From: Butyrivibrio sp. UBA3740
Lineage (GTDB): Bacteria > Bacillota > Clostridia > Lachnospirales > Lachnospiraceae
Direction: 5' to 3'
Assembly (NCBI GenBank): GCA_002372465.1
Contig: DFGW01000224.1
Span: 1 to 5,772, forward strand
Length of the DNA stretch: 5,772 nt
Each line of letters begins with the position of its first letter. Within the stretch, counting starts at the first letter, position 1. A program made the position numbers and the translations under genes. The notes below the pieces were generated by a model that searched no databases, had not been told where the DNA came from, and was given only the letters and a program-made list of their open reading frames with translations. This document shows positions 1-5,772 of the stretch, in pieces.

Positions 1-1165
1 TCCAGATCAGCTGATAAAGCCTGAACTGATCTCTTGAAAGGTGATCCTTCACCATTACAGGTGTGTGATCAATATATGTAGGACGGATAGCTTCGTGAGC
101 ATCCTGGATTTTTCCTTCGTTCTTTTTTACCGCAACGGACTCGGAAAGGTACTTTTCTCCGTAATTCTTAACAATATAGTCATTGGCAGAAGCTACAGCT
201 TCATCTGAAACTCTGGTGGAATCTGTTCTAAGGTAAGTGATAAGACCAACGGTTCCTTCCTTGCCAAGTTCGATTCCTTCGTAGAGCTGCTGTGCAACTC
301 TCATGGTCTTCTGAGTTGAGAAGTTAAGTGCCTTTGAAGCTTCCTGCTGAAGTGTGGAGGTGGTAAAAGGAAGAGGTGCTTTCTTGGTCCTCTCACCCTT
401 CTTCACATCTGACACAACGTACTTCTTCCCTTCCAGGGACTTGCAGATCTCGTCCAGCTCTTTCTTGGAAGCGATTTCTTTCTTCTCGTTGCCCTTTCCA
501 TAATAGTGAGCAACTAAAGGCTTCTTCTCTCCTTCTACAGAAAGATTTACATCAAGGGTCCAGTATTCGGTAGGAATAAAGGAATCAATCTCTTCCTCTC
601 TGTCAGCAATTATACGAAGAGCAACAGACTGAACTCGTCCTGCCGAAAGTCCTCTTTTTATCTTGGACCAGAGGATAGGTGAAATCTCGTAGCCCACCAT
701 TCTGTCAAGAACACGTCTTGCCTGCTGGGCATCCACCAGGTTCATGTCTATATCCCTGGGGTGCTTCATAGCTTCTTTTACCGCGTTCTTGGTAATCTCA
801 TTAAAGGTTACTCTCTGAACTTTGGCGTCAGCCTCATCAAGCTTAAGAGCATAGCAAAGATGCCAGCTGATAGCCTCTCCTTCACGGTCCGGGTCAGTTG
901 CAAGATAAACCTTGTCAGCTTTTTTGACCTGCTTACGAAGCTCGGCAAGAACATCTCCCTTTCCTCTGATAGTTATATACTTGGGTTCAAAATCATGATC
1001 AACGTCAATTCCCATAGTACTTCTGGGAAGGTCTCTCACATGACCGTTGGAGGCAGCCACTTCATAGCCTGCACCCAAAAATTTCTTGATAGCCTTGACC
1101 TTGGTGGGTGACTCAACTATCAATAATGAATTCTTTTTTGTTTTAGTCTCTTTCTTAGTTGCCAT
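1..1165 (-). CDS. topA: DNA topoisomerase I, type IA (N-terminal 388 residues, 3' end beyond window)
   Basis: Relaxes negatively supercoiled DNA by nicking one strand through a transient phosphotyrosine bond. The Toprim domain starts the protein: LLIVESPTK carries the catalytic Glu18, and TDPDREGE supplies the metal-binding acids D91, D93 and E95. FNEIT and the QQARRVLDR and SAGRVQS (from S174) segments follow, as in bacterial TopA. The active site [10 protein letters not shown] places the nucleophile at Tyr311 and the helper Arg at 313, close to Y319/R321 of the E. coli enzyme. HEAIRPT comes later. The fragment is open to base 1, so the rest of the core and any C-terminal zinc fingers are outside the window. 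The ATG at 1163-1165 gives a short lysine-rich lead before the Toprim strand. The best purine-rich site (AAAGGGG, 1183-1189) is an unusually long 17 nt from it. A 148-bp gap with its own promoter candidate separates it from the upstream redox gene. Identification is secure. Confidence 0.97.
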   Translation of the reverse strand, partial: MATKKETKTKKNSLLIVESPTKVKAIKKFLGAGYEVAASNGHVRDLPRSTMGIDVDHDFEPKYITIRGKGDVLAELRKQVKKADKVYLATDPDREGEAISWHLCYALKLDEADAKVQRVTFNEITKNAVKEAMKHPRDIDMNLVDAQQARRVLDRMVGYEISPILWSKIKRGLSAGRVQSVALRIIADREEEIDSFIPTEYWTLDVNLSVEGEKKPLVAHYYGKGNEKKEIASKKELDEICKSLEGKKYVVSDVKKGERTKKAPLPFTTSTLQQEASKALNFSTQKTMRVAQQLYEGIELGKEGTVGLITYLRTDSTRVSDEAVASANDYIVKNYGEKYLSESVAVKKNEGKIQDAHEAIRPTYIDHTPVMVKDHLSRDQFRLYQLIW

Positions 1166-1222
1166 TAGCTTTATTCTATAAGCCCCTTTATTTTTTTATG
1201 TAAGCCTAGCGTTACCTACTTA

Positions 1223-1251
1223 TTAATAAACATTTTTAAAGATTAAGTCAA
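1223..1251 (-). promoter_or_regulatory. Candidate sigma-70-type promoter for topA
   Basis: Read on the minus strand, TTGACT (1246-1251, five of six matches to the -35 consensus) is followed after 17 bases by TATTAA (1223-1228, four of six to the -10 consensus). The predicted start near 1216 leaves a leader of about 50 nt before the topA ATG. The -35 box lies inside one arm of the inverted repeat at 1241-1279. AT-rich gaps give such matches by chance, so this remains a prediction. Confidence 0.45.
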
Positions 1252-1279
1252 GTGCACACTCGGAACACTTGACTTAATC
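1241..1279 (-). terminator. Perfect 14-bp inverted repeat, possible terminator or operator
   Basis: The arms GATTAAGTCAAGTG (1241-1254) and CACTTGACTTAATC (1266-1279) are exact reverse complements around an 11-base loop. The element begins 34 nt past the stop of the oxidoreductase gene, where a terminator is expected. On the minus strand the stem is followed by TTTAAAAATG, which is only a weak T-tract, and the stem has 5 G/C in 14 pairs. It is therefore not a textbook intrinsic terminator. Because the topA -35 candidate sits in one arm, a protein-binding operator is a real alternative. Confidence 0.5.
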
Positions 1280-1313
1280 CAAACTGCTTATTCAAATTTC
1301 AAGAACAAAAGAA

Positions 1314-4169
1314 TTATTTATCAAGCCATGCTGTCTCTTTGGGCGTCTTCTTCACAAAAGGTCTTGCAATAGCCTGCTTCACGCCGTTAGGAAGAATATA
1401 TTTAAGCTTCTCCTCGGCCTTTCTCATTGTTGTAGCATCAGGATTATCTCTTCTGAGCTTGATGGCGTCGAATTCGCAACGTGTTGTACAAAGTCCGCAG
1501 CCGATACACTTGTTAGGGTCAACAATTGAAGCTCCGCATCCAAGACAACGTGATGTCTCCTTCTTAACCTGTTCCTCAGTAAATACCAGCTTGGTATCAC
1601 GGAAGGAAAGCTTGCCATCAGTGTTCTTGTTGCCGGGAACCTGACGTCCTACATGGTCATAATCCTTGACTGAGATATCATCCTTATCCAGCTCAAGGAA
1701 GAAGTTAGGATCACGTCCGATTGTAAGTGAAGAATGAGGCTGAACAAATCTGTGGATTGACTCAGCACCCTCTTTTCCGCAGGCGATGGCATCAATGGCA
1801 AATCTTGGTCCGTAGAACATATCTCCACCGACAAAGATATCCTTAACTGTGGTCTGGAATGTGATCTTGTCAGCTACAGGAGCAGGTCCCTTGAACTCAA
1901 CATTTTCATCCTTAAGAAGGTCGCCCCATACAGTTGCCTGTCCTACTGAAAGGATAACGTTAGAGCATGCAATTTCCATGGTCTCATTCTCATCATACTT
2001 AGGATCAAAACGCCCCTCGGCATTCTTAACCTGAGTGCACTTCTTGAAGATAATGCCCTTAACCTTACCGTTTTCTGTAAGGATTTCCTTAGGGCCCCAT
2101 CCGCCTTTAAACTCAACGCCTTCAGACTCAGCAATCTCGATCTCCTCAGGAAGAGCAGGCATGATGTCACGGGTCTCAAGCGAAACCTGTGTGATCTTGG
2201 TTGAACCACAGCGAAGGGCTGTACGGCTTACATCGATAGCAACGTTACCACCACCGATTACTACTGTATCGCCGCTAAGCTTGTAATTCTCATCGTCGAT
2301 AACATCGTGAAGAATATCAACACCCTTGATAACGCCCTGGGCATCCTCTCCGGGAACATTGACTCCACGACCGCCCTGACAGCCTATGGCAATATAGAAT
2401 GCCTTGTAGCCTTCTTGGCGGAGCTGCTTAAGGGTAATATCCTTACCAACCTCAACGCCGAGACGGATATCTACGCCAAGCTCTCTTAATACATCTACCT
2501 CAGCCTCAACGACATCCTTCTCCATTACGAAGGAAGGAATACCATAGGTAACCATTCCGCCGGGCTTTTTGTTCTTATCGAACAGAGTTGGCTTGTATCC
2601 TTTAAGTGCCAGGTAGTAAGCACAGGAAATACCTGCAGGCCCGGCACCGATGATAGCAACCTTCTCGTCAAAGCCACCACCGATCTTAGGAATAACCTTC
2701 TTGGGAACATAACGTGTCTCAGCTTTAAGATCACGCATAGCTATAAACTTCTTAACCTCATCAATGGCAAGAGCCTGATCGATGGTTCCTCTTGTACATG
2801 CATCCTCGCAGCGACGGTTGCATACGTGTCCGCATACAGCAGGAAGTGGATTGTACTTCTTGATAAGAGCAAGAGCCTCATCATATCTTCCCTGGGATGC
2901 CATCTTAATATATCCCTGAACAGGAAGATGAGCAGGACAAGCTGTCTTACAGGGAGCTGTTCCTGTCTTGTGAGTATTGATACGGTTGATGTCACGGTAG
3001 TCCTCAGTCCACATCTCCTGTGACCATTTCTTCTCTGTAGGAAGAGGCATCTTAGGATAAATAACCTCGCTTCCATCCTTCTTGCAGAGCTTCTGTCCAA
3101 GAGTAGCTGCACCGGCAGGACAAACCTCTACGCAGCGTCCGCAGGCAACACAGGCATCCTTGTCAACGTGAGCAACATATGCAGAACGTGACATGTTAGG
3201 TGTATTGAAAAGCTGTGAAGTACGAAGGGCATAACATACATTAACGTTACAGTTACAGATAGCAAAGATCTTCTCCTGTCCGTCAATGTTAGTGATCTGG
3301 TGAACAAAGCCGTTGTCCTCAGCCTGCTTGAAAATCTCAAGCGCCTCTTCCTTAGTGATGTAACGGCCATCCTTCTGAGTCTCAACAACGTAGTCAGCCA
3401 TATCACCGACAGCAATACACCATCCTTCAGGATCATCAGCACAGCCCTGCTCAAAGGTCTTTCTTGATCTTCTGCAGGAGCAAGGTGAAGCAGCATACTT
3501 TCCTTCATAGTAATCGAGCCAATATGAGATCTTCTCAAGATCAATAGGTGATCCCTTCATATCGATGGCCTTTTCTACAGGAATTACGTGCATACCAACA
3601 CCTGCACCGCCCATAGGAACCATGTGTGTAAGTCCCTCAAGAGGAATACGGCTCATTCTCTCAAAGAAAGAGCCTGCCTCGGGATGAGCCTCCAAAACCT
3701 TATGGTTCATGTTGCCAAACTCAGCAGATCCAGGTACATACATAGGAAGCACGTACTGCTTCTCGTGCTTGGGATTCTCATAGTTCCACTCGATAACGCC
3801 GTTAAAGGACATCTCGTCAAGCTGCTTCTGAAGCTCTTCCTTGGAATAATTAGAACAAAGAGCTGCAATCTGCTCAAAAGTCTTTGGCTTACGCTTTTCA
3901 AGCTTAAGAGCTATTTCACACTGCTCATCTGTTATAAGATTGTAAAGTCCCCAGTACTCGGGGCTTTCTTTTGTGATCTTCTCAAGACCAAGTTTAATCT
4001 CTTTCCTGTCCGTTACAGCCTTTGAAAACCTTGCCAGGGGCTCACGGAAAGGCGCGTCCATATCCACCGTATCAGGAATGATCCCTGCCCTGGGGTCTTC
4101 TCTGTTACGGTTTGGATCCAGTGAATATGGAGTCATAAGATCTTTCATATCAAAATTGTTCATATCCAT
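1314..4169 (-). CDS. Multi-[4Fe-4S] FAD/NAD(P)-dependent oxidoreductase, GltD/NfnB type, 951 aa
   Basis: Probably a cytoplasmic flavoprotein passing electrons between NAD(P)H and ferredoxin-like carriers. In order: residues ~60-145 resemble a winged helix with no cysteine ladder; 228-312 hold a Cys-rich module (C230, C232, C243, C251, then C305, C307, C312); 340-350 is a ferredoxin motif (C340, C343, C346, C350-Pro); ~400-480 is the GltD-type N-terminal cluster domain (C407, C411, C446, C450, C454, C458); 503-533 binds FAD (GAGPAG, 508-513); 634-650 is the second Rossmann loop (VVIGGGNVAIDVSR) expected to bind NAD(P)H; FVGGD (779-783) closes the flavin fold; 875-898 is a C-terminal ferredoxin unit (C875, C878, C888, C891, C894, C898). 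The GltD core alone is about 450-500 residues, so this is a large composite. The ATG at 4169 has AAAGGG 8 nt upstream and lies 47 nt past hypA, suggesting one transcript. Class is secure; substrate is unknown. Confidence 0.88.
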   Translation of the reverse strand: MDMNNFDMKDLMTPYSLDPNRNREDPRAGIIPDTVDMDAPFREPLARFSKAVTDRKEIKLGLEKITKESPEYWGLYNLITDEQCEIALKLEKRKPKTFEQIAALCSNYSKEELQKQLDEMSFNGVIEWNYENPKHEKQYVLPMYVPGSAEFGNMNHKVLEAHPEAGSFFERMSRIPLEGLTHMVPMGGAGVGMHVIPVEKAIDMKGSPIDLEKISYWLDYYEGKYAASPCSCRRSRKTFEQGCADDPEGWCIAVGDMADYVVETQKDGRYITKEEALEIFKQAEDNGFVHQITNIDGQEKIFAICNCNVNVCYALRTSQLFNTPNMSRSAYVAHVDKDACVACGRCVEVCPAGAATLGQKLCKKDGSEVIYPKMPLPTEKKWSQEMWTEDYRDINRINTHKTGTAPCKTACPAHLPVQGYIKMASQGRYDEALALIKKYNPLPAVCGHVCNRRCEDACTRGTIDQALAIDEVKKFIAMRDLKAETRYVPKKVIPKIGGGFDEKVAIIGAGPAGISCAYYLALKGYKPTLFDKNKKPGGMVTYGIPSFVMEKDVVEAEVDVLRELGVDIRLGVEVGKDITLKQLRQEGYKAFYIAIGCQGGRGVNVPGEDAQGVIKGVDILHDVIDDENYKLSGDTVVIGGGNVAIDVSRTALRCGSTKITQVSLETRDIMPALPEEIEIAESEGVEFKGGWGPKEILTENGKVKGIIFKKCTQVKNAEGRFDPKYDENETMEIACSNVILSVGQATVWGDLLKDENVEFKGPAPVADKITFQTTVKDIFVGGDMFYGPRFAIDAIACGKEGAESIHRFVQPHSSLTIGRDPNFFLELDKDDISVKDYDHVGRQVPGNKNTDGKLSFRDTKLVFTEEQVKKETSRCLGCGASIVDPNKCIGCGLCTTRCEFDAIKLRRDNPDATTMRKAEEKLKYILPNGVKQAIARPFVKKTPKETAWLDK

Positions 4170-4177
4170 CTCAACTA

Positions 4178-4184
4178 CCCTTTC
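4178..4184 (-). promoter_or_regulatory. Ribosome binding site of the oxidoreductase gene
   Basis: On the minus strand AAAGGG is followed by an 8-nt spacer (TAGTTGAG) and the ATG at 4167-4169. This supports that ATG over the second in-frame ATG two codons later. No other strong site lies in the 47-nt gap after hypA. Confidence 0.7.
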
Positions 4185-4216
4185 TTTCTTTGCTCACCAA
4201 TTTGCCAAAATCTATA

Positions 4217-4561
4217 TCAAGTGGCCGCTATCTCTTTTATCAAAAACTCATTCCCCTTAAGGAGATAGGTATGTTCACTGCCACATTTGGGACATATCTT
4301 GCCATAAGTCACCGTTTCATATTCACTCTTACAGTTCTCGCAGAAGGTTACGGCAGGAAGTGTCTCAATTATGAGTTCTGCCCCCTTCATCAGCTCTGTC
4401 CTGTCAGCTGCCCACTTCCAGGCATCAGTTAAAAGAGATGGTACAACCCCGGAAACCTCACCCAGCTGAATAGTAACTGTGTGGATCTTCTCAAGTTTAT
4501 TCTCTTTTCCCACTTCTGTAAGATCATCAATTATGCGGAAAACAACTCCAAGTTCATGCAT
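4217..4561 (-). CDS. hypA: Hydrogenase nickel-incorporation protein HypA
   Basis: Small cytoplasmic metallochaperone that works with HypB to deliver Ni(II) to the [NiFe]-hydrogenase large subunit, and in some bacteria to other nickel enzymes. At 114 residues it has the normal family length. The protein begins MHE; the N-terminal amine and His2 form the nickel site, which fixes the start codon. A GEVSGV segment (34-39) matches the conserved GELSGV region. The structural zinc site is two CxxC pairs, C74/C77 and C90/C93. TTAAGG stands nine bases before the ATG. It follows hypB after an unusually wide 146-bp gap containing hairpins and a palindrome, and is followed 47 nt later by the large oxidoreductase. 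All key residues are present, so it should be functional. A urease-type or other nickel target cannot be excluded because no nickel enzyme is visible here. Confidence 0.95.
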   Translation of the reverse strand: MHELGVVFRIIDDLTEVGKENKLEKIHTVTIQLGEVSGVVPSLLTDAWKWAADRTELMKGAELIIETLPAVTFCENCKSEYETVTYGKICPKCGSEHTYLLKGNEFLIKEIAAT

Positions 4562-4570
4562 AGTTTTAAA

Positions 4571-4576
4571 CCTTAA
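4571..4576 (-). promoter_or_regulatory. Ribosome binding site of hypA
   Basis: TTAAGG on the minus strand lies nine bases ahead of the hypA ATG (4559-4561). The surrounding bases are AT-rich and likely unstructured. It confirms the start already set by the MHE nickel-binding terminus. Confidence 0.6.
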
Positions 4577-4586
4577 TTATTCTGTA

Positions 4587-4600
4587 TTTTGGTACCAAAA
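4587..4600. promoter_or_regulatory. Perfect 14-bp palindrome upstream of hypA, candidate operator
   Basis: TTTTGGTACCAAAA is its own reverse complement with no spacer. It ends 26 nt before the hypA ATG and 11 nt before its ribosome site. It overlaps a second near-palindrome, AAAAGT-T-ACTTTT (4597-4609). Dyads of this size between a start codon and its likely promoter often bind dimeric regulators. I do not recognise the motif as a known nickel, iron or redox regulator site, so no regulator is named. Confidence 0.35.
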
Positions 4601-4601
4601 G

Positions 4602-4685
4602 TTACTTTTTTGCCAGAAAAATGCCGGGCGACAACACAATAGTAAAAGATAAACTTCCCCATTGTTTATCGCCTGGCATCTCCAT
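4602..4685 (-). CDS. Possible small ORF, 27 residues, between hypB and hypA
   Basis: An ATG at 4683-4685, 22 nt after the hypB stop, opens 27 codons ending in TAA at 4602-4604. An AAGG lies 10 nt ahead of it, a usable though weak site. The peptide begins MEMPGDKQWG, has a hydrophobic middle (SFTIVLSPGIFLA) and ends in two lysines. I recognise no family. It overlaps the nested inverted repeats, and such a short frame can arise by chance, so it may be a leader peptide, a microprotein or nothing. Confidence 0.2.
   Translation of the reverse strand: MEMPGDKQWGSLSFTIVLSPGIFLAKK
4617..4679 (-). terminator. Nested hairpins with T-run between hypB and hypA (terminator or attenuator)
   Basis: The outer arms 4621-4631 and 4669-4679 (minus strand ATGCCAGGCGA and TCGCCCGGCAT) pair at 10 of 11 positions. 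The single clash is A against C on this strand. The 3' arm ends in T and runs on into TTTT, then CTGG (five consecutive T). Inside is a perfect 7-bp repeat, GATAAAC (4648-4654) with GTTTATC (4664-4670), around nine bases. ACAAT (4636-4640) can also pair with ATTGT (4661-4665), competing with the inner hairpin. The GC-rich stem plus T-run fits a rho-independent terminator of moderate strength, which would lower hypA output relative to hypB. Competing pairings leave room for regulated attenuation. Confidence 0.45.
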
Positions 4686-4707
4686 AGTCTCATTGCCTTA
4701 AAAATAT

Positions 4708-5376
4708 TTACTTAACCTGAGCATCAATCTGCTGTGAAAGCCATTTGGCCCACTCATCTATCCCTTCTCCGGTCTTGGCGCAGATAGGAATTATCTTTGC
4801 CTTGGGATTGCGCATAAGAATATATTCCTTGCACTTTTCCATGTCGAAGTCGAAGTATGGTATTACATCAATCTTGTTGATGAGAACCACATCGCAGATA
4901 GAAAACATCAAAGGATATTTAAGTGGCTTGTCATGTCCTTCAGGAACCGAAAGGATCATGGCATTCTTGGTGCTTCCTGTATCGAACTCAGCAGGGCAAA
5001 CCAGGTTACCCACGTTCTCAAGGATGGCAAAATCAACATCCTCAACACCAAGCTCTTTGATGCCCTGTCTTGTCATATCGGCGTCCAGGTGGCACATTCC
5101 GCCAGTATGGAGCTGAATAGCCTTAACTCCTGTCTGTGCAATGGTTTTTGCATCAACATCGGAATCAATATCAGCTTCCATAACGCCGATTCTGTACTTG
5201 TCTTTAAGAGCTTCAATTGTTCTGGTAAGGGTTGTTGTCTTACCTGAACCCGGACTGGACATAAGGTTCAAAAGAAATGTCTTCGACTCCTTAAGCTCAC
5301 CCCTGAGCTTATCTGCATCTTTATCGTTGCTCTCAAAGATGCTTCTCTTAACCTCTATAACTCTTATGTTATCCAT
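4708..5376 (-). CDS. hypB: Hydrogenase nickel-incorporation GTPase HypB
   Basis: SIMIBI-class GTPase that dimerises on GTP and drives nickel transfer with HypA during [NiFe] centre assembly. The 222 residues are almost entirely the G domain. They show the P-loop SSPGSGKTT (40-48, Lys46), the acid-rich EADIDSDVDA switch (67-76), TGGMCHLDA with metal ligands C95 and H96, ENVGNLVCPAEFDTG (120-134) with the Walker B-following region and metal ligand C127, and NKID (167-170) for guanine specificity. The N-terminal CxxCGC nickel site of the E. coli protein and any histidine-rich stretch are absent, so this is the short form without nickel storage. The ATG abuts the TAA of the upstream membrane gene (TAAATG), and the GAGG ribosome site lies in that gene's last codons, implying translational coupling. 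All GTPase motifs are intact. Confidence 0.96.
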   Translation of the reverse strand: MDNIRVIEVKRSIFESNDKDADKLRGELKESKTFLLNLMSSPGSGKTTTLTRTIEALKDKYRIGVMEADIDSDVDAKTIAQTGVKAIQLHTGGMCHLDADMTRQGIKELGVEDVDFAILENVGNLVCPAEFDTGSTKNAMILSVPEGHDKPLKYPLMFSICDVVLINKIDVIPYFDFDMEKCKEYILMRNPKAKIIPICAKTGEGIDEWAKWLSQQIDAQVK

Positions 5377-5772
5377 TTATACCTCTGCACGCTCCATTGC
5401 AAGATCAAAGTCCTTAGTTCCAACGAATACTTCATTAGCATAAGGATTCTTGCCAAGCTTAACTGATCTCTTGATGATCTCAGCCATGCAAATAACGTTG
5501 ATTGCAATTGCAAGGATAGCTACAACGCCCTGTGCTGTAGGATTAGCAGTGATTCCAAGGGCTGAAATAGCCTCGCCGGCTGCTGCTGTCTTGCCTGCTC
5601 CTGACTGATAGATCTGCATTGCTGAGTTGTAAAGCATCTCTGTGTTAACACCTGCAGCTGTTGCTCCGCCGTAAATTGAAGGAAGAGCTGCCTGGAATCT
5701 TCCGATAAGCTGGAATGTAGGAACAACCTGTGCCCACATACACCAGATAGCAAGTGTGTTAGCACGGTTCTG
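5377..5772 (-). CDS. C-terminal tail of an integral membrane protein, possibly CstA-like transporter (5' end beyond window)
   Basis: The frame is open to the right edge and ends in TAA at 5377-5379, giving 131 residues of the C-terminus. It starts inside a hydrophobic, Trp-rich helix (NRANTLAIWCMWAQ). A Gly/Ala-rich, probably looping stretch follows, then a clear final membrane helix (GVVAILAIAINVICMAEIIK) with a positive edge (KRSVKLGK) and a short acidic tail ending RAEV. The layout suits a secondary transporter. The opening segment faintly recalls the ANQTLA-xxx-LW region of carbon-starvation CstA family transporters, but that match is weak and made from memory. Internal methionines, such as the one at 5739, are not the true start, because coding continues upstream without a stop. 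Being coupled to hypB, it may belong to the same pathway. I cannot name its substrate. Confidence 0.7.
   Translation of the reverse strand, partial: QNRANTLAIWCMWAQVVPTFQLIGRFQAALPSIYGGATAAGVNTEMLYNSAMQIYQSGAGKTAAAGEAISALGITANPTAQGVVAILAIAINVICMAEIIKRSVKLGKNPYANEVFVGTKDFDLAMERAEV
5382..5386 (-). promoter_or_regulatory. Ribosome binding site of hypB inside the upstream gene
   Basis: AGAGG on the minus strand sits five to six bases before the hypB ATG and within the last three codons of the upstream membrane-protein gene, whose TAA directly precedes that ATG. Ribosomes ending the first gene are placed to restart on hypB. Confidence 0.65.

Larger units (their letters stand above)
1166..1313. 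other. Intergenic region between the oxidoreductase gene and topA
   Basis: This 148-bp AT-rich gap has no credible gene on either strand. From right to left it holds a 34-nt leader after the redox-gene stop, the 14-bp inverted repeat, the promoter candidate, and a purine-rich site (AAAGGGG at 1183-1189) ahead of topA. It most likely ends one transcript and begins the next. Confidence 0.7.

Noticed and set aside
761..1111. 116-codon open frame on the plus strand
   Set aside because: It is antisense to the topA Toprim region, which carries the conserved VESPTK and DPDREGE motifs; it has no motif of its own.
3128..3544. 138-codon minus-strand frame inside the oxidoreductase gene
   Set aside because: It is an out-of-frame shadow with an Arg/Leu/Ser-rich composition typical of frame-shifted reading.
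3588..4025. 145-codon open frame on the plus strand
   Set aside because: It lies wholly antisense to the oxidoreductase gene, whose cofactor and cluster motifs are unmistakable. Its product has no recognisable family features.
4562..4707. Known metal riboswitch (such as the nickel/cobalt class) in the hypB-hypA gap
   Set aside because: The multi-helix junction and conserved bases of that class are not visible; only nested hairpins are present.
4933..5247. 104-codon plus-strand frame opposite hypB
   Set aside because: It is antisense to the intact GTPase motifs of hypB and has no independent ribosome site or family match.
1..5772. CRISPR array, insertion sequence, phage or tRNA/rRNA genes
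   Set aside because: No regularly spaced repeats, transposase motifs, terminal inverted repeats or cloverleaf-like sequences were seen. All genes are co-oriented with similar composition.

Overview
The window looks like a chromosomal segment of an anaerobic Firmicute, most likely a Clostridia/Lachnospiraceae member. The basis is moderate-to-low GC, AGGAGG-type ribosome sites, the protein style, and nickel chaperones beside a multi-cluster iron-sulfur flavoprotein. This placement is inferred; no rRNA or other taxonomic marker is present. Every gene I can support lies on the minus strand, so the region reads from right to left.

Right to left: (1) 5377-5772, the C-terminal tail of an unidentified polytopic membrane protein, perhaps CstA-like, cut by the window edge. 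(2) 4708-5376, hypB, the nickel-handling GTPase; its ATG directly abuts the preceding TAA. (3) 4562-4707, a 146-bp gap with nested hairpins ending in a T-run, a 14-bp perfect palindrome and a possible 27-residue ORF. (4) 4217-4561, hypA, the zinc/nickel chaperone. (5) 1314-4169, a 951-residue FAD/NAD(P) oxidoreductase of the GltD/NfnB type with an N-terminal winged-helix-like segment and extra iron-sulfur domains. (6) 1166-1313, a 148-bp gap with a perfect 14-bp inverted repeat and a promoter candidate. (7) 1-1165, the N-terminal 388 residues of DNA topoisomerase I, running off the left edge.

Genes 1 to 5 read as one functional unit. HypA and HypB together load nickel into [NiFe]-hydrogenase and sometimes other nickel enzymes. 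The large flavoprotein should move electrons between NAD(P)H and ferredoxin-like carriers. This suggests a hydrogen/redox locus, but no hydrogenase subunit and no hypC, hypD, hypE or hypF lies inside the window, so the nickel target is unknown. topA appears to be a separate housekeeping transcription unit. The least explained DNA is the hypB-hypA gap and the inverted repeat ahead of topA.
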